Source of the DNA: JBAMOY01 sp037071015
GTDB lineage: Bacteria; Bacillota_I; Bacilli_A; RF39; UBA660
Reading direction: 5' to 3'
Assembly (NCBI GenBank): GCA_037071015.1
Contig: JBAMOY010000001.1
Span: 930,001-994,000 of the forward strand
DNA: 64,000 nucleotides
Shown here: positions 1 through 8,010 of the stretch, in pieces
How positions within the stretch are numbered: the first letter of the stretch is position 1
How the letters are laid out: the number at the start of each line of letters is the position of its first letter
Notes under the pieces: model-generated
Seen by the model: only the letters and a program-made list of their open reading frames with translations
The model's database searches: none
What the model was told of the DNA's origin: nothing
Position numbers and translations under genes: made by a program

Positions 1-343
1 TATAACAAGATATAACGTTATCTTCCTCATTCATACGCTCAATTAAATCGATTTTATATTCATCATCCTTAAATTTTTCTAAAGCCTCTTGCTTAGATAA
101 TTCCTGTCTAACAATCCTTTTACCATCTTTACTAATTTTTTTCATTTCGCGCTCAATTTGAGGTAAATCATCTTCTTTAATTACAATATCACCTAAATCA
201 ATATCGTAATAAAAGCCATCTTCAATAACTGGTCCAACCCAGAATTTTGCATTAGGATACAAATGTTTTACAGCTTGAGCCAGCAAATGAGCACAACTAT
301 GATTTAAAACATTTAGATCCTTATCTTCTTTGATATTTATCAT
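1..343 (-). CDS. thrS: Threonyl-tRNA synthetase, N-terminal part (runs off the window)
   Basis: Charges tRNA-Thr in the cytoplasm. The visible 114 codons begin at an ATG at 343 and read straight into the N2 editing domain, with the zinc-type motif HSCAHLLAQAV followed by GPVIEDGFYYDID, both characteristic of ThrRS and related AlaX editing domains. The N-terminal TGS domain usual in bacterial ThrRS is absent, since the gene starts directly at the editing domain. A T-box leader lies upstream, and a 65-codon gene sits between the leader and thrS, overlapping its start by 23 bp. The catalytic core is outside the window. In Bacillus subtilis the order dnaB-dnaI-ytxC-thrS is known, which matches this neighbourhood. 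Confidence 0.93.
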   Translation of the reverse strand, partial: MINIKEDKDLNVLNHSCAHLLAQAVKHLYPNAKFWVGPVIEDGFYYDIDLGDIVIKEDDLPQIEREMKKISKDGKRIVRQELSKQEALEKFKDDEYKIDLIERMNEEDNVISCY

Positions 344-518
344 TTATATCATCCCTTTCATCCATCTTACATAGAGCTATTTCTCTACGTATTTCTCTTT
401 TTTTAATTTCATACTGTTCTAACAATTTTTCTTTCTCCAAAGGTGAAAGTAGCTGGTAATTTAAATTGCAATCAAAAAGATGTTGTCTTAATTCTTGTAA
501 TTTTTCCTTATTACTCAT
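321..518 (-). CDS. Small charged protein between T-box and thrS
   Basis: A 65-residue protein rich in Glu, Lys and Arg, predicted to be largely helical, with no signal peptide or membrane segment. It is not recognised. Its ATG at 518 follows a strong AAAGGAG ribosome binding site at a spacing of 7 bases. That site forms the 3' arm of the T-box terminator hairpin, so the gene is the first cistron of the Thr-regulated transcript. Its 3' end overlaps thrS by 23 bp, which suggests translational coupling. It could be a real small protein or mainly a coupling cistron for thrS. Confidence 0.6.
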   Translation of the reverse strand: MSNKEKLQELRQHLFDCNLNYQLLSPLEKEKLLEQYEIKKREIRREIALCKMDERDDINDKYQRR

Positions 519-524
519 AAAAAA

Positions 525-728
525 ACTCCTTTCGTTTATAAAACAAAAGGAGCGTATATACGCGGTACCATCCTACCTTATTACTTAATTAAAGATAACG
601 GTTCTAACCGAAAAGCCCTTTCAGGAATAGCTCCAAGGTAGTAATTATTTAACGATTTTATTACCTTACACCACCGATAACTCTCTTTAAAAATCCATTA
701 AATAATCTTGTCCTCTTCTTTGCCTTAT
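525..728 (-). promoter_or_regulatory. T-box riboswitch leader of thrS operon
   Basis: Read on the minus strand, positions 574-561 give AGGATGGTACCGCG, the conserved T-box sequence whose TGGT binds the ACCA end of uncharged tRNA. About 25 bases further on is a terminator hairpin (552-526) with arms around CTCCTTTTGTTT and ACGAAAGGAG, followed by seven T. Upstream of the T-box lies a leader of roughly 150 bases that would hold the tRNA-binding stem I. The specifier codon was not assigned by eye, so threonine specificity rests on the downstream thrS. Low charged tRNA-Thr should favour the antiterminator. Confidence 0.9.
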
Positions 729-734
729 ATATGT

Positions 735-762
735 ATTTTAACACTTAATATTTTTTTGTCAA
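735..762 (-). promoter_or_regulatory. Promoter of the T-box/thrS transcript
   Basis: On the minus strand a TTGACA -35 box (762-757) and a TAAAAT -10 box (740-735) are separated by 16 bases. The -35 box overlaps the last codons of the upstream 161-codon gene, so thrS has its own promoter despite being tightly packed behind the dnaB-dnaI group. Confidence 0.7.
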
Positions 763-1230
763 TATCCTATGAGCTCCCTCTTCTTGAATTCCAGCTCGAA
801 CTAAAATCTCATCATAGATAACACCATATTTTTCAGGATCCTCAATACAACTGTTTAAACTATCAATGAGATTCCCTAATGATAATTCAAAAATACTAGG
901 CTCATCTATATCATCAACCTCGTTAGCACCAGGCATAACTATAGCTGGTTCAACTTTTTCCTTAATAAATATTGGACGATAATACGCTTTGACTAGCCCT
1001 TTATCAAAACCAACTAAAATTATTTTACCTGTTAATATATTATCTAACCGAACTTGACTGTTAGAACAATAGTGTAAATAATCACTTAATATAAAAAATA
1101 ATTCTTGTGGAGATAAATGACAATTATTATCTTCATAATTATAATCTCCAAAAAACATATTGAAAAATTCACCCGGTGTTAAAACAAATTTACGATCAAT
1201 TTTCTTTTTGTCCAAATCTCTTAAATACAT
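745..1230 (-). CDS. Hypothetical protein, 161 aa
   Basis: A soluble acidic protein without signal peptide or membrane segment; the family is not recognised. It lies 18 bp downstream of the RNase R-like pseudoenzyme gene and is probably transcribed with it and with dnaB-dnaI. The centre contains a run of acidic residues (around residues 105-112) that may be a linker between an N-terminal region with YYRPIF and a C-terminal helical part. Its position corresponds to the ytxC slot between dnaI and thrS in Bacillus, but no similarity to YtxC could be judged by eye. Confidence 0.6.
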   Translation of the reverse strand: MYLRDLDKKKIDRKFVLTPGEFFNMFFGDYNYEDNNCHLSPQELFFILSDYLHYCSNSQVRLDNILTGKIILVGFDKGLVKAYYRPIFIKEKVEPAIVMPGANEVDDIDEPSIFELSLGNLIDSLNSCIEDPEKYGVIYDEILVRAGIQEEGAHRILTKKY

Positions 1231-1248
1231 TTACTACTTCACTCCATG

Positions 1249-3327
1249 TTATTTAATCATCTTTTTAATATTATCTCTTTGTTTAAGTTTATAACTATTA
1301 GCTTTCTCCACTAAAGAAATTGCTTCTTCACTCCAATAATCTTTATTAACTATATGATGATTATTCAAATAAAACTCATCAATTAAACGTTGTAAAAATA
1401 TACCAATATAGCTGTCTAATGGATTAAGTAAATCCGAATGACAATTACTGTGCTTACTTCTGTGTCCAATGTTATCTATTGCATAATAGGCATAATTATA
1501 ATCTTCACAGATAATTGAATATATAGTTTTAAACTCCTCTTTATTAACCTTGTAAAATATACCATTTAAAGCATTGATATTATTTTCAAAATTAATACTG
1601 TTTTGTCTTGCCTGTACCTTATAAATGAACGGATAATTATGGCTAGAAAAATACTTAGCAATTCCTTTAATACATTTTTCATTAACTATTTCTTCTAGTT
1701 GTTTAATCGAATTATCGCGATTAAACCGATCATCATTCTTTAATACTTTTAATAGTTGATAATAAACAGGAAAATTATCACTAGCTAAAATAGCATCACT
1801 ATGAATAGTAGTATCAACTATGCTAACACTCTTATAACCTGCTAAATCTTTTACTTCACCTTTTTCATTAATAATTAATTCAAACGTTATGGTCGGCATC
1901 TTACGACCCATTACCAAACTAAAGTCATTGACATTGGGTATTAAAAAACTATCATTGTTAACATTACTAAATAAATGATGACGCAAATATATATCTAACG
2001 GGCTATTTTCATTAACTATGGACGCTATATCAATCACATTGATTTTTAAACTATAATCATTATTACTTAACTTATTTAAAATATAAGCATAATTATTATA
2101 TTTTAAACTATCATTAACTATAACTAGCGTCTTTTCATTAGTCAAATCTACTCGCCTATGATCACTATTTTGCAAAATTATTAACTCTTTAATGTATGAC
2201 AACTGTTCGTTTACTTCTTTTCCATCAAACTCAATCTCATCGTCTTCGCTATCATTTATATTTTTTAAAGATTCTATTTCCGCTAAAGCTGCAACAATAC
2301 GCTCTCTTTTATAATTGCTATGCCTCAAAAAATTACTAAAGTTTTCTAATAAACTTTGGCGAATCATTTCATCACTATCTAATAATTCTAACTGATTGTT
2401 AGCCATTAATAATTTATACATATTTTTTAAATATGTGCTACTAACAGATGGTTTACTTTGATTACGAAGTTCAATTTTATAAGTATCAATATATGTCTTT
2501 AAAATATGAATTAAAATATGTTCATTATCCCTACTACGAATATTTACTGTCTCTGGTAATCGATCAAACAATTTTTCAAGAAATATTCTATTGTCCTCAT
2601 CCGATAGCCAATATTCAATAATATCAAATTTATAATCATATGTTTTCATGGATTCAACTTTGCTAATATTAATGACGTTTTTAATCATACTCTTAAATTG
2701 ATTTAAAATGATACGTTCAGAATCATTCTTATTCAACTTTGCCAACTTATGATTTATACTACATTTAACACTATTTAATCCTAAAACAATTTTTTCTAAA
2801 TTATGTTTATCATCAAATGATATATGACTGATAATCTTTTTTAAAGTGTTTAAAACCATTTCTTCGCAAACTATTAGCGAATAATTTTCGACAATATACT
2901 TTAATACAATCAGTAAGTCGTCCATATAATAGTCATCTAAATGATTGTGTAAAAGATCATCTAATAATTTAGTTTGATTAGCAGTCAAATTAACGATGTC
3001 AGTATCAACGCTAATCTTTGTTAATTTATCATTTTCTAAATCTAATATCCGTTGTCTCTTTATTAACTGCAGATATTCTTTACAAACCTTGGTTCTTGCT
3101 TTGACATTTTTTAAATATTCCTGAATGTCATCTTTTAATTTACCATCTTGATCATAAGAATGGTTGTCTTTTCTAATAGCTTTAGTTTCATTAAAATTAT
3201 CATCAATAATATGATTAATAGCAATAATCTTTTCTTCAAAATTTAATTCTCGCATATTACCTATGTAATCGATAGTTTCTAATTGTGTAATTTTATTTTT
3301 TAAATAATCACTTGTTATTATTCGCAT
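1249..3327 (-). CDS. Degenerate RNase II/R (RNB)-domain protein, probably catalytically dead
   Basis: A 692-residue protein. Residues 1-390 are helical and unrecognised. Residues about 396-655 align by eye with the RNB domain of the genuine RNase R encoded at 23.1-25.2 kb: the region around IINEKGEVKD, the PFIYKVQ stretch (RNase R: PFVYRVH) and the NIGHRSKHSNC stretch (RNase R: NIGHFGLASKC) fall in the same order. The catalytic aspartates in DDTKDIDDA are replaced (NDSLKYNNYA, residues 405-414), and the TSPIRR substrate-binding motif is replaced by DLLNPLDS. The protein is therefore inferred to be an RNB-fold pseudoenzyme, perhaps an RNA-binding or regulatory factor. It lies 20 bp downstream of dnaI in the same direction. 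Confidence 0.6.
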   Translation of the reverse strand: MRIITSDYLKNKITQLETIDYIGNMRELNFEEKIIAINHIIDDNFNETKAIRKDNHSYDQDGKLKDDIQEYLKNVKARTKVCKEYLQLIKRQRILDLENDKLTKISVDTDIVNLTANQTKLLDDLLHNHLDDYYMDDLLIVLKYIVENYSLIVCEEMVLNTLKKIISHISFDDKHNLEKIVLGLNSVKCSINHKLAKLNKNDSERIILNQFKSMIKNVINISKVESMKTYDYKFDIIEYWLSDEDNRIFLEKLFDRLPETVNIRSRDNEHILIHILKTYIDTYKIELRNQSKPSVSSTYLKNMYKLLMANNQLELLDSDEMIRQSLLENFSNFLRHSNYKRERIVAALAEIESLKNINDSEDDEIEFDGKEVNEQLSYIKELIILQNSDHRRVDLTNEKTLVIVNDSLKYNNYAYILNKLSNNDYSLKINVIDIASIVNENSPLDIYLRHHLFSNVNNDSFLIPNVNDFSLVMGRKMPTITFELIINEKGEVKDLAGYKSVSIVDTTIHSDAILASDNFPVYYQLLKVLKNDDRFNRDNSIKQLEEIVNEKCIKGIAKYFSSHNYPFIYKVQARQNSINFENNINALNGIFYKVNKEEFKTIYSIICEDYNYAYYAIDNIGHRSKHSNCHSDLLNPLDSYIGIFLQRLIDEFYLNNHHIVNKDYWSEEAISLVEKANSYKLKQRDNIKKMIK

Positions 3328-3347
3328 ATTTCCCCCCGAAATATTAA

Positions 3348-4265
3348 TTATTTTCGATTGTTCTTCCCGATCATTTCAATATCTTCAGTCAATTGACGGA
3401 TTCTCTCAATAATTCTGCGGGCTTTAATCACATCAACATTATTCTTCGCTACAGCAAAATGTTCTTCTAATTCTACTAATGTCAAATTAGATGTAAAAAA
3501 AGTTGTTAATTGTTCTTGCATACGATATTGAATTAATGGGCAAAAGATTTCATCACGAGCCCATGCCGTTGTATTTTCTGCACCAATATCATCAATTAAT
3601 AACAATGGGACCTTTTTAATATAATTAAACTTATCCTTAAAGTCAGTATCAAAAGATGCTTTTAAATCTCGAATAAATTCTGGCCAGAAAACAATCGCAC
3701 TTTTCACTCCCGAACGAGCTAGCTCGTTAAACATTGCCGCAATTAGATATGTTTTGCCACAACCGAAATTGCCATGCAAATATAAACCTTTTTGCCTATT
3801 AACACCATAATTATCGATAAAATTGGTTAACCATTTAATTGTGGTAAAACGATTTTTATCGGTTTTATATATTTTTTTCATCCGCGCTTCTTTAATCTCT
3901 TTAGGTATATCAAACAGATAAATATTATCTTCATATTTATGTTCTTCAAGTAATTTTTTTTGATATTTACAAGCTTGATAGTTAAAAATCAACTGTTCAC
4001 CATTTAACGTAGGCAAAAGAGCATAGCCTGTAACCTTATTCTTACATTCTAATAAACTCTTACAATTGCGACAATGACTATACTCTACTGCACTGTTTTC
4101 TAAACTAGAAGTATACTTCATCAATATTTTAGGATCAACCTTTAACTTTTTAACCAAATAAGAAAAATCCTCGTTTTTATTTGCCTCTAAAAAACTTTTG
4201 AACAACTTTTGATCTATCTGTTGTTCTATTTTAAATTTAGTTAACTCCGTATTAATCTTTTTCAT
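3348..4265 (-). CDS. dnaI: Primosomal helicase loader DnaI
   Basis: An AAA+ ATPase of 305 residues that loads the replicative helicase DnaC during initiation and restart in Firmicutes. The N-terminal helicase-binding region carries a cysteine cluster (CRNCKSLLEC, about residues 66-75) as in Bacillus DnaI. The ATPase domain has Walker A GNFGCGKTY, Walker B LLLIDDIGAE and a sensor-like TFFTSN. The length is typical. It lies 7 bp downstream of dnaB, its partner in the loading pathway, so the two are almost certainly co-transcribed. Confidence 0.95.
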   Translation of the reverse strand: MKKINTELTKFKIEQQIDQKLFKSFLEANKNEDFSYLVKKLKVDPKILMKYTSSLENSAVEYSHCRNCKSLLECKNKVTGYALLPTLNGEQLIFNYQACKYQKKLLEEHKYEDNIYLFDIPKEIKEARMKKIYKTDKNRFTTIKWLTNFIDNYGVNRQKGLYLHGNFGCGKTYLIAAMFNELARSGVKSAIVFWPEFIRDLKASFDTDFKDKFNYIKKVPLLLIDDIGAENTTAWARDEIFCPLIQYRMQEQLTTFFTSNLTLVELEEHFAVAKNNVDVIKARRIIERIRQLTEDIEMIGKNNRK

Positions 4266-4272
4266 AATGCAC

Positions 4273-5559
4273 CTACTTATATTTATCTAATAAAGCATCT
4301 ATCTCTGAAATTTCATCATCACTAGCCTTTTTTGTTTCAATCTCTTGATTAAACCAATCCGGTTTTTTACCTACTGTAACTTTTTTACTCGTATTAGATA
4401 CTCCTCTTTTTCTACTCTTATACTCTTTTTCAGCTAAAGTCATTGCCTCTTCTACTGTTTCAATTTTCTTTCTCTTCCATTGGCCAGCAATTGTATCAAT
4501 AAAGGCTTTAGTCAATTTATTATCATTAATACGCAGAACATAATCGATCAAAACATTAATAACCCCAGGTTTCATATCTAAATCAACAGCTAAATACTCT
4601 AAAATTTTAAGATCTGATTTCGTTGGCTCTGCTCCATGATATTTACTGTATAGAAAATCATAAGGTGTAGTTGTCTCAAAAGTATAAATAATTTTAGCTC
4701 GTTTTGAAGTATCACCAACCGGTTTACGTAAATATTCTGGTTGTGAACGAAAAACTAAACTTGGCAATTTACCATTATTTTCAAATTGGTAAAAATTACG
4801 ACAGTTAAGACGTAATTTATCTTTATCAATTGTTCGTTTATCATTAATAGAATTTCTAATTAATTCATTTAAATTATCCTCATTTAGATTATAAATAAAA
4901 GCTAATTTATAAATTAAATCTTTAACATCTTTGGTTAAACTACGAATATTAAATAATTCTTCTGGTAATAATGAAAAAATATTATCTATGTCTATTTTAG
5001 CATTAATTTTTAATGGATTAACTCGTCGCCTTTTAATCGTATCATTAGCACATTCTACATAGTTACTACTAACTTCGTAAACTTCATTAAAAGAACAAGT
5101 AATGTCTTCATAATTAGTCAAATTAACTTTAGGAACTTTAAAATAGGCAACGATCTTATCATATTCAACCTTACCGACATTATTATATAAAGCAGTATTA
5201 AGGATTGGATTACTAATAAAATCATTGGCACTACATGGTGAGTATAGTTGATAAACATAATTATTGATATTTCCTTTTTTAACATACGTCTTAATTAATC
5301 CGATTGCTTCTAAACATTCCCGAGCTGTAACAATATCACTAAGCCTCTTTTTCATGCTTGTCATTAATTGATGGTGATTACACTCTTGTGACATAATTTC
5401 GCTACGCTCTAAATTAGACCACAAAGTAAAATACAAACTAATCGCTTCAACACCTATAATTGGTTGATATAGCATTATTAGAATTTGACGATCTTGTGAT
5501 GATAAAATTGTTTTATTGATTACAATATATGTATCGGCAGGTAAAACATTTATCTTCAT
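4273..5559 (-). CDS. dnaB: Replication initiation/helicase loading protein DnaB (DnaB/DnaD family)
   Basis: A 428-residue Firmicute primosome protein (not the helicase) that acts with DnaD and DnaI to place the helicase at the origin and stalled forks. The N-terminus has the winged-helix features of the family (LSSQDRQILIMLYQPIIG). The C-terminal DDBH2-like region is recognisable around YDFLYSKYHGAEPTKSDLK and LRINDNKLTKAFIDTIAGQW. The charged tail is low in complexity. The gene heads the dnaB-dnaI group, which matches the conserved Firmicute gene order. Confidence 0.9.
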   Translation of the reverse strand: MKINVLPADTYIVINKTILSSQDRQILIMLYQPIIGVEAISLYFTLWSNLERSEIMSQECNHHQLMTSMKKRLSDIVTARECLEAIGLIKTYVKKGNINNYVYQLYSPCSANDFISNPILNTALYNNVGKVEYDKIVAYFKVPKVNLTNYEDITCSFNEVYEVSSNYVECANDTIKRRRVNPLKINAKIDIDNIFSLLPEELFNIRSLTKDVKDLIYKLAFIYNLNEDNLNELIRNSINDKRTIDKDKLRLNCRNFYQFENNGKLPSLVFRSQPEYLRKPVGDTSKRAKIIYTFETTTPYDFLYSKYHGAEPTKSDLKILEYLAVDLDMKPGVINVLIDYVLRINDNKLTKAFIDTIAGQWKRKKIETVEEAMTLAEKEYKSRKRGVSNTSKKVTVGKKPDWFNQEIETKKASDDEISEIDALLDKYK

Positions 5560-5625
5560 AACATCACCTCTTATCGTCCTTAATAATTATAGTTTACCAC
5601 AAACTAAAAAACAAAAAAAGACAAA

Positions 5626-5847
5626 TTATGATAATTTATCTTTTTTATACTCGATATGATCTTTATAAAATATCGTATCTGGTTTCAAATTAAATATCTT
5701 ACTAATACGAACAGCCATATCATAAGATAAACGTCTAACGCCATTCTCAATTTGGCAATAAAAAGCCTTACTAATACCTAATTTATCAGCCATAATCTGA
5801 GTTGTATATCTATTTTTTTGTCTCAATTCTTTTAATTTCTTATACAT
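5626..5847 (-). CDS. XRE-family helix-turn-helix regulator, 73 aa
   Basis: A small DNA-binding protein consisting of one HTH_3/XRE domain (LRQKNRYTTQIMADKLGISKAF, about residues 7-29) plus a short charged tail. It is divergently placed from another XRE gene at 5972, and the 124 bp between them holds two inverted repeats that could be operators. The two form a small regulatory switch like those in phage or toxin-antitoxin loci, but no other cargo is attached, so the regulated target is not visible here. Confidence 0.8.
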   Translation of the reverse strand: MYKKLKELRQKNRYTTQIMADKLGISKAFYCQIENGVRRLSYDMAVRISKIFNLKPDTIFYKDHIEYKKDKLS

Positions 5848-5885
5848 CTAACTTCTCCTATTTCTAACAAATTAATTATACTTAT

Positions 5886-5904
5886 AGTATACCACGAGTG
5901 TACT
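5886..5904. promoter_or_regulatory. Inverted repeat, candidate operator for the minus-strand XRE gene
   Basis: Arms AGTATAC and GTGTACT flank a 5-base spacer, with one mismatch. It overlaps a plausible minus-strand -10 region (TATACT/TATAAT) for the XRE gene at 5626-5847, which suits autoregulation. Confidence 0.45.
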
Positions 5905-5933
5905 GTTTTTGGTAGCAATATGTGAGAAAATAT

Positions 5934-5954
5934 AAATGGTAATGTTTACCATTT
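5934..5954. promoter_or_regulatory. Perfect inverted repeat, candidate operator for the plus-strand XRE gene
   Basis: Arms AAATGGTAA and TTACCATTT are perfect 9-base complements around TGT. The repeat ends 17 bases before the ATG of the 81-codon XRE gene and just ahead of its GAGGTGA ribosome binding site. Confidence 0.55.
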
Positions 5955-5971
5955 GTACAATGAGGTGAATT

Positions 5972-6217
5972 ATGATTACAAGCAAAGAGATTATTGAACA
6001 ATTTGAAATCATTAGTCATAACATTAAATTTTATCGGCAAAATCAAAATATGAGTCAAGAGGAACTGGCAGAAAAATCTGACCTAAGTATTTCTTATATT
6101 AAACAATTAGAGAGTGGAAAAATATTTAAAAATTTAAGTTTGACTACCCTTCTAAAATTGTCTAAAGCTTTAAATATTAATATAAATAAGCTGTTTTATA
6201 AAATAAAAACTACATGA
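5972..6217 (+). CDS. XRE-family helix-turn-helix regulator, 81 aa
   Basis: A single HTH_3 domain (QNMSQEELAEKSDLSISYIKQLE, about residues 26-48), the canonical XRE recognition fold. The start is fixed by GAGGTGAATT before ATG. A perfect palindrome sits directly upstream, implying autorepression or cross-repression by the divergent XRE protein at 5626-5847. The two share no more than family-level similarity. The gene converges on yebC, with a hairpin between them. Confidence 0.85.
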   Translation: MITSKEIIEQFEIISHNIKFYRQNQNMSQEELAEKSDLSISYIKQLESGKIFKNLSLTTLLKLSKALNININKLFYKIKTT

Positions 6218-6224
6218 GTAGTTT
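6207..6224. terminator. Convergent terminator hairpin
   Basis: Arms AAACTAC and GTAGTTT around ATGA separate the plus-strand XRE gene from the end of yebC. The U-tract is weak, so efficiency is uncertain. Confidence 0.4.
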
Positions 6225-6939
6225 ATATATTTACGTTGTGATAGACGTGTTGAACATCCTCAATATCTTCCAACATCGCACATAATTTATTAAAACATTC
6301 TAAATCTTCACCAGTAATGGTGATTTTTTCTTTTGCTAGAGTTGTAATTTCATCAGTATTAAATGAAATATCGTGATTAATATTTAAGATAGTCTCTTTG
6401 ATGTTATATAAATCCTGCGGTAATCCATAAATCACAATCTCATCGCCTTGTAATTCGATATCATCTATTTCGATACCAGCCTCAATCATTGCTTCCAAAG
6501 TTTCTTCCTCACTAAGTCCTTTAAAACTCACAACACTCAAATTATCATACATATATGCTACACTACCCTGTGCGCCCATTTTACTCTTTGTTTTATTTAA
6601 TACTGCACGAATACTACTGACAGAACGATTAACATTATCTGTCAAGCAATCAACAATTAAAGTTGAGCCAGCCGGTCCAAAAATTTCATAACGAGCAGAT
6701 TCATAACTTTCATCGACTCCACTGTTTACTTTATCAATAGCTCTTTTAATAATATCTGATGGAACTTGTTCATGTTTAGCTTTATCAACCAATCTTTTTA
6801 AAGCAATATTCGAATCTATTTCTGTTCCCCCGTTTTTAGCCACTTGATATATCTCACGTGCGTACATCGAATAAAGTTTGGCTTTAGCAGCTCCTGTTTT
6901 TTGTATACTAGCTTTTCTAACTTCATAAGCTCTTCCCAT
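6223..6939 (-). CDS. yebC: YebC/PmpR-family transcriptional/translational regulator
   Basis: A cytoplasmic protein of 238 residues with the full three-domain YebC architecture. Members have been described as DNA-binding regulators, and some recent work links the family to translation at proline stretches. Motifs include the N-terminal stretch ending RAYEVRKASIQKTGAAKAK, AKHEQVPSDIIKRAIDK, and GPAGSTLIVDCLTDNVNR. The N-terminus lacks the usual GHSKW variant but keeps the family pattern. It lies alone between the XRE pair and rnc. Confidence 0.93.
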   Translation of the reverse strand: MGRAYEVRKASIQKTGAAKAKLYSMYAREIYQVAKNGGTEIDSNIALKRLVDKAKHEQVPSDIIKRAIDKVNSGVDESYESARYEIFGPAGSTLIVDCLTDNVNRSVSSIRAVLNKTKSKMGAQGSVAYMYDNLSVVSFKGLSEEETLEAMIEAGIEIDDIELQGDEIVIYGLPQDLYNIKETILNINHDISFNTDEITTLAKEKITITGEDLECFNKLCAMLEDIEDVQHVYHNVNI

Positions 6940-6999
6940 GTTTTCATCCTTCCTTTAAGCAACAATATTCTACACTATTAACTAAAATTTGACAATACA

Positions 7000-7665
7000 C
7001 TAATCCTTATTAACACTTTTTTTTAAAGCATCTTTAGCCGCTTCCTGTTCAGCTTCTTTTTTACTGTGAGCAATTCCTTTTCCATATATAATATTATCAA
7101 TCTTGACCACTACTGTAAACGTTTTATTATGGGCTGGTCCTGTTTCATCAATAATATCATAGTGCAAAGTCCGACGATCCGTTTGCACTAATTCCTGTAA
7201 GATAGACTTATAATCGCTAAAAAAATCAATCTCTTTACTTTCAATCATTGGAATAATATATTTATAGATAAAGCTTTTTACCTCTTCTAATCCCTTATCC
7301 AAAAACATTGCCCCAATAAAAGATTCGAAAACATCTGCGACAATCGCCTTACGAAATTTACCACCACTTTCTAACTCACCTTTTCCTAATTTAATATAAT
7401 CATTTAAATGTAGGCGTAGGGAATATTCATATAAAGCATTTTCACAAACATAATGTGAACGATACTTTGTCATTTTACCTTCCTCATACTCTGTGTTTTT
7501 ATATAAGTACTCACTAATCACCAATTCTAAAACTGCATCACCTAAATATTCTAGACGTTCATAGCTTTCAATTCCATGTTCGTTAGCATATGATGTATGA
7601 GTTAAAGCTCGTTCATACAACTTTTCACTATTAGGAATTATATTTAAGTGTTCTAAAATTTCCAT
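7000..7665 (-). CDS. rnc: Ribonuclease III
   Basis: A double-strand-specific endoribonuclease that processes rRNA and mRNA. The catalytic signature ERLEYLGDAVLEL is present near residue 33, and a C-terminal dsRBD ends with SKKEAEQEAAKDAL. I chose the ATG at 7665 because AGGTGAT precedes it at good spacing. The frame is open to a GTG at 7698, but that GTG lacks a ribosome binding site and overlaps a -10-like TATAAT. The length of 221 residues is usual. Confidence 0.94.
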   Translation of the reverse strand: MEILEHLNIIPNSEKLYERALTHTSYANEHGIESYERLEYLGDAVLELVISEYLYKNTEYEEGKMTKYRSHYVCENALYEYSLRLHLNDYIKLGKGELESGGKFRKAIVADVFESFIGAMFLDKGLEEVKSFIYKYIIPMIESKEIDFFSDYKSILQELVQTDRRTLHYDIIDETGPAHNKTFTVVVKIDNIIYGKGIAHSKKEAEQEAAKDALKKSVNKD

Positions 7666-7737
7666 TGTATCACCTGTTTTTATTATATCACGTATCACAA
7701 TTAACTCAAAGTTTTATCCAAAACTTTAGATAAATAT

Positions 7738-7766
7738 TTTACAATTATTATCATTTCTAGTATAAT
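7738..7766 (+). promoter_or_regulatory. Promoter of yidD
   Basis: TTTACA (7738-7743) and TATAAT (7761-7766) are separated by 17 bases. The yidD ATG begins only 7 bases after the -10 box, so transcription would start at or next to the initiation codon. Confidence 0.65.
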
Positions 7767-7773
7767 AAATTAT

Positions 7774-8010
7774 ATGAAATATATATTAATAAAAATCATC
7801 AAAATATATCAAAAAATTCCTGGTCCTTGGCATCAATGTTGTCGTCATATTCCAACTTGTTCAAATTACGCAATTGAGGCTATTAATGAATACGGTTCTA
7901 TTAAGGGTACAATTATGGCCATTAAGCGAATTATGCGATGCAATCCATGGGGTACTAAAGGAATTGATTTGGTTCCACGAAAGGAAAATAAAAATGAAAA
8001 AATTAGTTAA
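7774..8010 (+). CDS. yidD: Membrane protein insertion efficiency factor YidD
   Basis: A small 78-residue peripheral membrane protein that assists the YidC insertase. Family motifs are present: PGPWHQCCRHIPTCSNYAIEA followed by RCNPWG. No Shine-Dalgarno sequence precedes the ATG and the promoter is directly adjacent, so the mRNA may be leaderless. The 3' end overlaps the next gene (a lipoprotein) by 17 bp, indicating co-transcription. In many bacteria yidD sits with rnpA and yidC; here it is separate. Confidence 0.93.
   Translation: MKYILIKIIKIYQKIPGPWHQCCRHIPTCSNYAIEAINEYGSIKGTIMAIKRIMRCNPWGTKGIDLVPRKENKNEKIS

Noticed and set aside
3348..5559. A replication origin next to dnaB/dnaI
   Set aside because: No cluster of DnaA boxes or dnaA/dnaN gene was seen; the order matches the ordinary dnaB-dnaI-thrS group of Firmicutes.
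7874..7993. Longer start for the ZnuA-like lipoprotein
   Set aside because: The extra 40 residues lie wholly inside yidD in another frame and would bury the signal peptide and lipobox; a good ribosome binding site precedes ATG 7994.
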